Below are positions 56,644-64,000 of a DNA stretch of 64,000 bases, piece by piece. The stretch lies in contig AAXZ01000002.1 in NCBI GenBank assembly GCA_000169395.1, positions 372,001-436,000 of the forward strand, given 5' to 3'. The first letter of the stretch is position 1. Every line of letters begins with the position of its first letter. Source of the stretch: Rhodobacteraceae bacterium HTCC2150 (GTDB taxonomy: Bacteria; Pseudomonadota; Alphaproteobacteria; Rhodobacterales; Rhodobacteraceae). The position numbers and the translations under genes were made by a program. Below the pieces are notes generated by a model that worked only from the letters and a program-made list of their open reading frames with translations, did not search any database and was not told the origin of the DNA.

Positions 56644-57483
56644 CTAAGCTTTACCGGTATCGTCTTTGTTTAAATTCAATGCAGACATAGCACTGTTGCC
56701 CAACTCTATGCCGGCAAACGGGCCACCGTGACATGCGTTGTTCGTATCATGTGGATCCAGCGGGCCGTATTGTGCGAAAATTTCTTTAGCATGCTCTTCG
56801 GCATTGTCTTTTGGACGATATCCAAGGTGTCGCGCTTTTGCATTATCTACCGGTGCTCGATCATTGTCGGACACACCGTAAACGATGGAAAAACCGGTCA
56901 CAGGCGTATCAATAGCCCGCGTTACAAGTTGCACCAGATCATCATAACTTAGCCATGTTCCAACGGCCCTTGGGTTGGTAACCTGCGCACAACTTAGAAT
57001 GCGCATGCAAACACTTTCCAATCCACATTTATCCCAATACATGCTGCCCAAATCCTCGGAAAAACACTTGGCTAAACCATAGAAAGTATCGGGTCTGTGT
57101 GGCGCATCGATGCCTATGAAATCTGTCTTTTTGTGCATACCGACCGCATGGATGGACGATGCATAGACAACCCGACGCAGACCGTGTCGGCGTGCACTTT
57201 CCCAAATGTTATATGAACCGATAAAATTTGGACCCAAAAGGGTTTCAAACGGTGCCTCGTCCACAATCGCGCCAAAATGCACAACCATATCAGCACCTTC
57301 CAGCATGTTAAAAACCGCATCAAAATCGGCAATATCAGCCTGAACATAAGTTTCGTTCGCCAAAAGCGTGGCTGGCGCTTCAGCAATGTCGGTTGTAACC
57401 AATTCATCGCACATTTTTGATAATGGTTCGCGAAGATAAGAGCCAAGCCGCCCTGCGGCACCAGTAAGTACAAGTTTTTTCAT
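56644..57483 (-). CDS. NAD-dependent epimerase/dehydratase family protein (uronate dehydrogenase-like)
   Basis: A 279-residue short-chain-type enzyme. The Rossmann motif is GAAGRLG at residues 8-14, the catalytic Ser is in YASSIHAVG and YxxxK is YGLAK. Overall length and the SSIHAVG/YGLAKCFSEDLG pattern match uronate dehydrogenases. It lies last in the hydantoinase operon direction, 88 bases after the flavoenzyme gene. Whether it oxidises a uronate or an epimerisation substrate is not known. Confidence 0.82.
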   Translation of the reverse strand: MKKLVLTGAAGRLGSYLREPLSKMCDELVTTDIAEAPATLLANETYVQADIADFDAVFNMLEGADMVVHFGAIVDEAPFETLLGPNFIGSYNIWESARRHGLRRVVYASSIHAVGMHKKTDFIGIDAPHRPDTFYGLAKCFSEDLGSMYWDKCGLESVCMRILSCAQVTNPRAVGTWLSYDDLVQLVTRAIDTPVTGFSIVYGVSDNDRAPVDNAKARHLGYRPKDNAEEHAKEIFAQYGPLDPHDTNNACHGGPFAGIELGNSAMSALNLNKDDTGKA

Positions 57484-57571
57484 AAGACAGGTCTTTCTTT
57501 GAGATTTGAAACCGAAGACGTTTTAACGTCCATTGCTGAACCAAGTTTTTTGGCCACAGAGTTCATCGTTG

Positions 57572-58783
57572 CTAGATAATTGCTTTTTCAATGATTTTGC
57601 GGCCTGCTGGGATACGATCATAATGGAATTGGGACATATCCAGCGTTTTATAGGTACCATGCACCATAATTTCAGCCGTCCCTCGCCCCATTGCCGGGGA
57701 TTGCTGCAAACCGTGACCAGAGAAACCATTAAGGAAGAAGAAATTTTCAACCTCCATATGCGGCCCTAAAATCGCGTTGTGATCAAAGGTATTCATTGAA
57801 TAATGACCGGCCCATTCCGATTGAACCTTGATCGCTTCGAATTGCGGAATTCGGGTCGCAAGAATTGGCCAGACATGATTTTCCCAAATGGAATGATCCA
57901 TCACAAAATCATCGTAATCGACTGCGGGGTCTATGTCTGAATGACCGCCACATTGATAGGTGCCACCACCGTTTTCACGCACGTGGACACCAGACGGGTC
58001 AATCGTCAGCGGCAGATCTCGATCCAAGGGTTGCTCTGCTGAAAAAATCCATGAAAAACGCTTGCGAGGTTCAACAGGCACATTGATGCCTGCCATTTGT
58101 GCAGTACGTGCAGCACGTGGTCCAGACGCATTCAAAAGTTGGCCACAGGCAATAACCTCACCTGATTTCAACGTAACACTTTCAACCCGCGTACCCGGCG
58201 CATTTTTAGTAATCGCGACGACTTCGTTTTCGATGTATTCAACACCTCGTTCACGCGCTGACCTGCGCCACCAATCAAAGACAGCGGTTGCATCCCAAAA
58301 GCCCTCGTCCACTAAATTAATTGATCCCAAAACAATATCGTCGACATTATAGAAAGGATAAGCTGCCCTGATTTCATTAGGTGTCATCAACTGTGTAGCT
58401 GCGCCGGCGGCTAATTGAGTTTGTTGGCTTTCGCGTAGAACATTTGCAAAACCATCATTGTCAGCCAAATACATGTAACCAAATGAGCGAATGGAAAGAT
58501 CGGGAACACGATCATCATTTCCCATGTAACGAGGCAGGTTCTTGACAAAATCCGCAGCAAATTGACTGATCCGCACATTCAACTCGCCTGAAAACTGCTG
58601 TCGCATGCAGGAATTGGTGTGCATCGTCGAGGTATTTTCAAAACTCAGGTCTCGATCAACGACCAATACTCTTCCATCGAAATCTTTGTCGTCTGATAGG
58701 AACCACGCGGCGGATGCGCCCATCATGGCACCGCCGATAATAACGACATCATAAGACGCGGTTTGAGGGGTTTGGGTTTTCAT
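57572..58783 (-). CDS. FAD-dependent oxidoreductase, DAO family (sarcosine/dimethylglycine-oxidase-like)
   Basis: A 403-residue flavoenzyme of the D-amino-acid oxidase fold. The FAD motif is VVIIGGAMMGASAAW (residues 13-27, GGAMMG at 17-22), and HAILGPHMEVENFFFLNGFSGHGLQQSPAMG near the end is the second FAD-binding strand. The next gene in the transcript, the hydantoinase B gene, ends four bases inside it (ATGA). Substrate inferred to be an N-methyl or D-amino acid, perhaps sarcosine. Confidence 0.87.
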   Translation of the reverse strand: MKTQTPQTASYDVVIIGGAMMGASAAWFLSDDKDFDGRVLVVDRDLSFENTSTMHTNSCMRQQFSGELNVRISQFAADFVKNLPRYMGNDDRVPDLSIRSFGYMYLADNDGFANVLRESQQTQLAAGAATQLMTPNEIRAAYPFYNVDDIVLGSINLVDEGFWDATAVFDWWRRSARERGVEYIENEVVAITKNAPGTRVESVTLKSGEVIACGQLLNASGPRAARTAQMAGINVPVEPRKRFSWIFSAEQPLDRDLPLTIDPSGVHVRENGGGTYQCGGHSDIDPAVDYDDFVMDHSIWENHVWPILATRIPQFEAIKVQSEWAGHYSMNTFDHNAILGPHMEVENFFFLNGFSGHGLQQSPAMGRGTAEIMVHGTYKTLDMSQFHYDRIPAGRKIIEKAII

Positions 58784-60489
58784 ATCATTTCTCCCTTGGC
58801 AACGGCTGCCTGAACTTCGTCAATTTCTGCGACTGAAAGGTTGTAGTCCTGCGCGGCGGTCTTTGCAGAAATGTACCCACGCGCAAGATCGCGTTTTATT
58901 AAGTCCACCGATCGTTCCGATGGGTCGCCGTAACCAGCCCCACCAGGGAAGGCCATAACCACTTTGCGCCCATGTGCTACAAACTGTTTGCCCTTGCCGT
59001 TCATTGTGCCGCCATCATCTTGCACAATTGTAGTGGGCGCACCGGCGCCACCACCACGTCGGCCACGTGCAGGATGATCAACACGATCAAACATGGCCTG
59101 GATATCAAATTCATGCCCTTCTTGTGCACCAACTTCCATATATTGCCCAAGTCCACCACGCGTTTTGCCAGCACCACCTGAATCAGGGCGCAGTTCTTTG
59201 CGCCAAATGATCACTGGGCCTGCGTGTTCTGTTGCCTCGATCGGCATGGTCATCACACCAGACGGAAAGGCCGTTGCATTTAGCCCGTCATGGTCTGGGC
59301 GTGCGCCAGAACCACCAGAATTAAAGGTTAGTACCTCGCTTCGTCGGGCGTTGATTGGTGCAGGTGCATCCGTACGTGGGCGCAAGGAAACTTGGAAATT
59401 GCATAGACACCCTGCCCCTTCGGCTGGAACCAAGCCGGGTACAATCTTATCAAACGCATCAAAAACCGCGTCTGGCACGAAATGGCCCACGATGTGACGC
59501 AAGGCAACTGGTGCCGGATGCAACGCATTCACGATGCTGTTTTCAGGAGCGACAATCTCAAACGGTGCAAGAGATGCTGCGTTGTTGGGGATTTCCGGTG
59601 CAATGGCCACCTTCAGTGCGTAACAAGCATAGGCTTTGGTATAAACCAACGGGCAATTAATACCCTTTTTGTCCAACCCAGTTGTCCCAGTGAAATCAGA
59701 CACAATTTTATCGCCTTCAACACTGACCTTCACCTTTAGCGTGATCGGGCTATCAAACCCGTCGACGGTCATCTCGCCTGTCGCCGATTGTTGTGGCAAG
59801 GCTGCAATTCGTTCAATCGTGGCACGGCGGGAATTATCAAGGATAAACTCAGCAATGCCAGCGAGATCGACAAGGTCAAATTCATTCATCATCTCAATCA
59901 AACGGCGGTGACCAATTTCATTGCATGTGGCCAACGCATAGACATCACCAATTAGCTGATCAGGCTCGCGAACATTGCCGCGGATTATCCGCGTCAGTGT
60001 TTCATCCACCGTGCCTTTGTCGGCGAACTTCATGATCGGAATGTACAAGCCTTCTTCGTGTACGGAATGGGCATCTGCGCCAAAACCACGTCCGCCAATA
60101 TCAACGATGTGTGCAGTACACGCAAAAAAACCAACATGCGTGCCATTATGAAATGACGGCGTGACCATGGTGATGTCATGCAGGTGACCTGTACCCTCCC
60201 AAGGGTCATTGGTAATATAAATGTCGCCTTCGCATATATTTGGGCGCCCAATCCTGCGAATAAAATGGGCGACGGCATCCGCCATGGCATTCACGTGACC
60301 GGGCGTTCCCGTGACGGCTTGGGCTAACATCTGCCCACCAACGTCATAGACCCCAGCAGATAAATCGCCTGCTTCGCGAACTGACGTTGAAAATGCAGTT
60401 CGGACGAGCGCCTGTGCTTGTTCTTCAACAACCGAGATCAACCGGTTCCACATAACTTGGTAGGCGACGTTTGAATGTTCATTTGTCAT
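58780..60489 (-). CDS. hydantoinase B/oxoprolinase family protein
   Basis: A 569-residue HyuB-type subunit. Family segments are TNDPWEGTGHLHDIT, GVMTMPIEATEHAGPV and GGRGGGAGAP-like glycine-rich parts; TAHIVDIGGRGFG is a typical HyuB motif. With HyuA it forms ATP-dependent hydantoinase, N-methylhydantoinase or 5-oxoprolinase. It starts 4 bases after the HyuA stop and ends overlapping the flavoenzyme. The substrate cannot be told. Confidence 0.9.
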   Translation of the reverse strand: MTNEHSNVAYQVMWNRLISVVEEQAQALVRTAFSTSVREAGDLSAGVYDVGGQMLAQAVTGTPGHVNAMADAVAHFIRRIGRPNICEGDIYITNDPWEGTGHLHDITMVTPSFHNGTHVGFFACTAHIVDIGGRGFGADAHSVHEEGLYIPIMKFADKGTVDETLTRIIRGNVREPDQLIGDVYALATCNEIGHRRLIEMMNEFDLVDLAGIAEFILDNSRRATIERIAALPQQSATGEMTVDGFDSPITLKVKVSVEGDKIVSDFTGTTGLDKKGINCPLVYTKAYACYALKVAIAPEIPNNAASLAPFEIVAPENSIVNALHPAPVALRHIVGHFVPDAVFDAFDKIVPGLVPAEGAGCLCNFQVSLRPRTDAPAPINARRSEVLTFNSGGSGARPDHDGLNATAFPSGVMTMPIEATEHAGPVIIWRKELRPDSGGAGKTRGGLGQYMEVGAQEGHEFDIQAMFDRVDHPARGRRGGGAGAPTTIVQDDGGTMNGKGKQFVAHGRKVVMAFPGGAGYGDPSERSVDLIKRDLARGYISAKTAAQDYNLSVAEIDEVQAAVAKGEMI

Positions 60490-60493
60490 TGTC

Positions 60494-62572
60494 TTATCCT
60501 TTCGTCACAACATCGATACAACCATCAGGCTGGCGAATTGCATTACGGCTGGCGGGAACAATAATGGTGGTTTCATCTTCTACAATTGCAACCGGGCCCG
60601 CTGCACGCGCGCCAACGGCCATATCCAAACGGTTCACAACGTTTGCATCCAGATACTTAGCCGACGCCGCATCAAATATGGGACGAGTGTCTGAAATCGG
60701 GGCTGCATCACCCCCATTTGTTTCGCTAATCCTTGCCACCTTTTCTGGCGGAGTCGTGGCGTTCACAGACCAAACTGTAATTTCGATATCCATGCCCTGA
60801 ACAGGACGACCAAATAGTTTAGAATAATCTTCAATAAAGCGCGCCTCAAATGTTCCAACATCGGGGTTCATTGCTTGATCCTCGGTCAGCTCAATTGGGA
60901 TTTCCCAACCTTGCCCCGTGTACCGCATGTAAACCTTAAACTCTGACAAAATCGGGCTAACTTCATCGCATGTGCGCACGAAACCTGTAGCCTCAGCCTT
61001 TAGGTCTGTAAGGAGCGATCTAATGCGATCTCCGTCAAAATCAGAAAGCTTCATGTAAACCGACCGGTTCGCCTCAAAACTAAAGGGTGCCCGCAAGAAC
61101 CCAATCGCCGATCCAACACCTGCCCCTTCGGGCACCAGTAAACGATCAACGCCCAGCTTTTCACACAAACGCGCCGCATGAAGTGGTGCTGCCCCACCAA
61201 AGGCAATCATTGTGTATTCTGATAAATCTTCGCCATTTTCAACGGCATGAACACGCGCAGCATTGGCCATGTTTTCATCCACAACCTCGGCCACACCAAA
61301 GGCGGCCCCTACCGCGTCCATTTCAAGGGTGTCGCCAACTTGGTTTGACAATGCCAATTTGGACGCCTCAGAATGCAGCTTTATCGAACCACCGGCAAAA
61401 TTGTCGGGATCAAGTTTGCCCAAAACAAGGTCAGCATCGGTAACAGCAGGATTTTCACCGCCCCGACCATAACATGCAGGACCCGGTTCAGAACCAGCAC
61501 TTTCAGGACCAACGCGGATTTGGCGCATAGCATCGACATGGGCCAATGATCCGCCGCCCGCGCCAATTTCGACCATATCAATCACAGGGATCGAAATAGG
61601 CATGCCTGACCCCTTCTTAAAACGGTAAGTTCGTGCCACCTCAAAGACCCGCGATGTTTTGGGTGTTTGATTTTTAATCAAGCAAATCTTAGCTGTGGTT
61701 CCGCCCATATCAAAGGACAGAACCTTATCCAGCCCGTAACGCGCCGCCACATGTGCCGCAAAAACTGCACCGCCCGCAGGGCCAGATTCAACCAATCGCA
61801 CAGGGAAGTCGGCGGCGTTTTGAATGGATATAATTCCACCACCAGAATGCATCAAAAATATACGACAAGATACGCCTTCGTTCTTCAACCGATCCTCAAG
61901 TCGTCCCAGATAAGATGCCATAAGTGGTTTGATATAAGCGTTTGCAACGACAGTATTAAAGCGTTCGTATTCACGCATTTGCGGCGACACTTCTGAGGAA
62001 ATTGATACTGCTACATTTGGCAATTTTTCCGCAATAACCTCGCGGACAAGTTTTTCGTGTGTTGGGTTAAGATATGAGTGGATCAAACCAACCGCGATAC
62101 TTTCCACGCCCATTGCTGCGATCTGGTCAACGACAGCTTCGATTTCGGTGCGATCCATATCAATTAGCACGTGACCGTTCGCATCAACGCGACCTTTAAC
62201 TGTGAAACGCATCTGACGCGGTAAAAGAGGTTCAGGCAAATTTAGATTTAGATCGTATTGTTCAAATCGGCTTTCGGTGCGCATCTCAATCACATCACGA
62301 AACCCTTCGGTTGTGATCAACGCAGTTTTTGCCCCGCGCCGTTCGATCAATGCGTTCGTGGCCAATGTAGTGCCGTGAATGATTTGATCTATCTGAGATG
62401 GTTTTATGTCCGCTTTTGCAAGCACTTGATGCATGCCATCAATAATCGCGTCCTCTGGTGCAGTATAAGTGGTCAATACTTTTGTAGAAAAAGTTTGGCC
62501 GCTATGTTCCAGTACGACGTCGGTAAATGTGCCGCCAATATCGACGCCAAGGCGAACAGATGATGTGGCCAT
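60494..62572 (-). CDS. hydantoinase A/oxoprolinase family protein
   Basis: A 692-residue HyuA-type subunit with an actin-like ATPase fold: GVDIGGTFTDVVLE at the N-terminus, SGPAGGAVFAA and DMGGTTAKICLI (phosphate loops), and the HyuA C-terminus. It couples ATP hydrolysis to opening a cyclic amide with HyuB. It begins 77 bases after the LysR gene and is probably the first enzyme gene of the operon. Confidence 0.91.
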   Translation of the reverse strand: MATSSVRLGVDIGGTFTDVVLEHSGQTFSTKVLTTYTAPEDAIIDGMHQVLAKADIKPSQIDQIIHGTTLATNALIERRGAKTALITTEGFRDVIEMRTESRFEQYDLNLNLPEPLLPRQMRFTVKGRVDANGHVLIDMDRTEIEAVVDQIAAMGVESIAVGLIHSYLNPTHEKLVREVIAEKLPNVAVSISSEVSPQMREYERFNTVVANAYIKPLMASYLGRLEDRLKNEGVSCRIFLMHSGGGIISIQNAADFPVRLVESGPAGGAVFAAHVAARYGLDKVLSFDMGGTTAKICLIKNQTPKTSRVFEVARTYRFKKGSGMPISIPVIDMVEIGAGGGSLAHVDAMRQIRVGPESAGSEPGPACYGRGGENPAVTDADLVLGKLDPDNFAGGSIKLHSEASKLALSNQVGDTLEMDAVGAAFGVAEVVDENMANAARVHAVENGEDLSEYTMIAFGGAAPLHAARLCEKLGVDRLLVPEGAGVGSAIGFLRAPFSFEANRSVYMKLSDFDGDRIRSLLTDLKAEATGFVRTCDEVSPILSEFKVYMRYTGQGWEIPIELTEDQAMNPDVGTFEARFIEDYSKLFGRPVQGMDIEITVWSVNATTPPEKVARISETNGGDAAPISDTRPIFDAASAKYLDANVVNRLDMAVGARAAGPVAIVEDETTIIVPASRNAIRQPDGCIDVVTKG

Positions 62573-62649
62573 GACAGCCTCCTACAATTGAGTTTAATTG
62601 CAGAAAGCCCGATTTTAGATGAAAGATCAAATTGATTAAACTAATCACC

Positions 62650-63567
62650 CTAATCATTTTTTTTGATCAATGGTGTTTGCATCGCCACCTTGGCCAATTG
62701 CGCAGCTTTTTCAACATATAGGGCCGCACGCGTCGGCGCATACCGCGCGTGAAAAGAAAGTGGATCAGGCAACCAATCCATTTCAATTTTGTGCAAATCA
62801 CCTGACGCAAGCTCTGGTTTCAAAAGCCGTTCGGGTAATAAAGCGACACCCAATCCCTCTAGTACCATAGGCACACATGCAGAAAGCGCGCTTGAATGAA
62901 CAATTCGCTCTCGCCGTAGGCCGTTCTTTTCAGCCATTAAATGAAGTGCCGCACAAGCTTGCGTATGTTTGGCATGGGTCAATATTGTTAATTCAAATAG
63001 GTCTGCCAAAGTTGGTTTGCCATCGATCTGTCCGGCCAACATTCTATTGGCAAACCAACAATAATTTTCGTGCCCTAACGCTTCATTGGCAAATGTAGTC
63101 GATTTGAAAGGGCCACTTTGTAATGCCAAATCAAGCTGACCTTGCATCAAACGTGCGTCAATTTCGGTTGCGAGATCAACCTCAAGCTGGATACGGATAT
63201 TTGGATAGGTTTCGCGCATAAGTCGCAAAAAATCTTGCAACCAAGTACATGCTACCAATTCGGTAACACCCAATCGCAGGGTTTCGTCTATCAATTCTTG
63301 ACGGCCAGCTTCTTGGATTAGGGCCTCGCCGGCCCATAATACTTCTCTGGCCTTTTTTAATAGTTTCTCACCATGTTCAGTCAATCGAACCGGACCAGAG
63401 TCGCGGATCAAAAGCGGTGCACCAAGTGCTGTTTCAAGCGCGGCGATACGGGCGGAAATATTGGGTTGTGTGGTGCCAAGGGCCGTGGCTGCCGCCCGAA
63501 ACGTGCCGGCATCAATAACGAATGTGAATGCCTCTAGCTGCTTAAAGGTGATCTGACTCTTTATCAT
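62650..63567 (-). CDS. LysR family transcriptional regulator of the hydantoinase operon
   Basis: A 305-residue LysR regulator. The winged helix is at residues 5-64 (TFRAAATALGTTQPNISARIAALE), followed by the effector-binding domain. The ATG at 63567 (MIKSQITFKQLEAF) gives the family start; 27 in-frame codons upstream are not supported. It is 77 bases upstream of HyuA on the same strand, so it likely controls the cluster. Confidence 0.9.
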   Translation of the reverse strand: MIKSQITFKQLEAFTFVIDAGTFRAAATALGTTQPNISARIAALETALGAPLLIRDSGPVRLTEHGEKLLKKAREVLWAGEALIQEAGRQELIDETLRLGVTELVACTWLQDFLRLMRETYPNIRIQLEVDLATEIDARLMQGQLDLALQSGPFKSTTFANEALGHENYCWFANRMLAGQIDGKPTLADLFELTILTHAKHTQACAALHLMAEKNGLRRERIVHSSALSACVPMVLEGLGVALLPERLLKPELASGDLHKIEMDWLPDPLSFHARYAPTRAALYVEKAAQLAKVAMQTPLIKKND

Positions 63568-63678
63568 TCTTGATCCATCGATAGAAATAACTGATTGCCA
63601 GAGTATAACGTATTCATACGTTAGCAACCCGCTAGTGTGCCAACGCAAAAATTGACGAGTTACCCCAGAATGACAAAA

Positions 63679-64000
63679 CTATTTTTGCAAAATCGAGCTT
63701 TCCCAGTTCCGAACAAAAGCTTTGCGTTTCAATCGATCCAGAAACACCAGCAAGCCCGGGCCAAGACGGATTGGACGCAATGCCTTTTGACTATCGGCTA
63801 TCTGTCCGAAAATTGGGGGAAACCCTGTTGTTTGGGCCAGTTTTGTCTGTGTATTTTCATCCAAGAGAAAATCTATCATACGCCCTGCAACATGTGGGCT
63901 TTCTGCTGTTTTCGGAATTAAAGCTGTGCGCATCATCACAGTCAAATAATCCTGCATAGGGACAATCGTAATGCCGCCTTCACGTGCCAAACGGTTTTCG
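63679..64000 (-). CDS. ABC transporter extracellular solute-binding protein, C-terminal fragment
   Basis: The frame is open to the right edge, so the gene continues beyond it. The visible C-terminal 107 or so residues have the pattern GRMIDFLLDENTQTKLAQTTGFPPI and RPIRLGPGLLVFLDRLKRKAFVRNWE, found in iron(III)- or putrescine-type solute-binding proteins (SBP family 1/6). It is on the minus strand upstream of the LysR gene and may start a separate operon. Substrate unknown. Confidence 0.75.
   Translation of the reverse strand, partial: ENRLAREGGITIVPMQDYLTVMMRTALIPKTAESPHVAGRMIDFLLDENTQTKLAQTTGFPPIFGQIADSQKALRPIRLGPGLLVFLDRLKRKAFVRNWESSILQK

Overview
The window looks like chromosome from an alphaproteobacterium of the Rhodobacterales (Roseobacter group). 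The support is family content: a PhaR-phasin-PhaC block next to a divergent intracellular PhaZ, HdaA, an LdtR-type MarR regulator, a short ProS of about 445 residues, and DUF1194, DUF817 and DUF2937 proteins. Base composition is near 50 percent G+C, lowish for the group. No insertion sequence, prophage, integrase, CRISPR array or rRNA operon was seen. One tRNA, tRNA-Tyr(GUA), is present.

Layout, left to right. 1-264 is the end of a TerB-like gene. 428-8876 is a nitrogen or polyamine catabolic block: two PuuA-type glutamine synthetase-like ligases, a class I glutamine amidotransferase, a PuuB-like FAD oxidoreductase, a DegT-type aminotransferase, a LysR regulator and a class III aminotransferase. 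8908-13382 is the polyhydroxyalkanoate locus (phaR, phasin, phaC, divergent phaZ), with recurring TGC-rich PhaR-like boxes. Two alpha/beta hydrolases (one without its nucleophile serine), a membrane LytTR protein, thrS and a Hint-domain protein follow. 18952-21487 is a bufferin-type metallophore operon (precursor, MNIO enzyme, partner protein, DoxX) with a terminator-like hairpin right after the precursor gene.

21545-33451 holds small membrane proteins, an ArsC/Spx-like protein, a cold-shock protein, a MATE exporter, a glycine betaine/proline ABC transporter (proX-proW-proV), aspartate aminotransferase, SdhE, LdtR, DUF1194, DUF817, ThyX and DUF1761 proteins. 33586-46792 is largely housekeeping: parE, a DMT-type protein, an Ldh-family oxidoreductase, lolD-lolC/E, DUF2937, proS, an AI-2E family permease, hdaA, ppk and ppx. 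The ppx frame is broken near its start. 46799-50007 carries hisA, hisF and hisE, with an unrecognised, lysine-rich, AT-rich gene on the opposite strand between hisA and hisF.

50074-53075 holds an amidinotransferase, a Tat-type YHS protein, rlmB and tRNA-Tyr. 53386-56547 is a zinc-uptake operon of the zrg type. It encodes a histidine-rich ZrgA-like protein with twelve perfect Glu-His-Asp repeats, an ABC ATPase, an FtsX-like permease and a DUF3299 protein, with a 20-bp perfect palindrome resembling a Zur box upstream. 56644-64000, all on the minus strand, is a hydantoinase/oxoprolinase A+B operon with a D-amino-acid-oxidase-type flavoenzyme, a uronate-dehydrogenase-like protein, a LysR regulator and, at the edge, the C-terminus of an ABC solute-binding protein.

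The points most worth a second look are the two metal systems (bufferin and zrg), the broken ppx frame, the orphan gene between hisA and hisF, the hydrolase without a nucleophile, and two strong palindromic hairpins between thyX and the DUF1761 gene.
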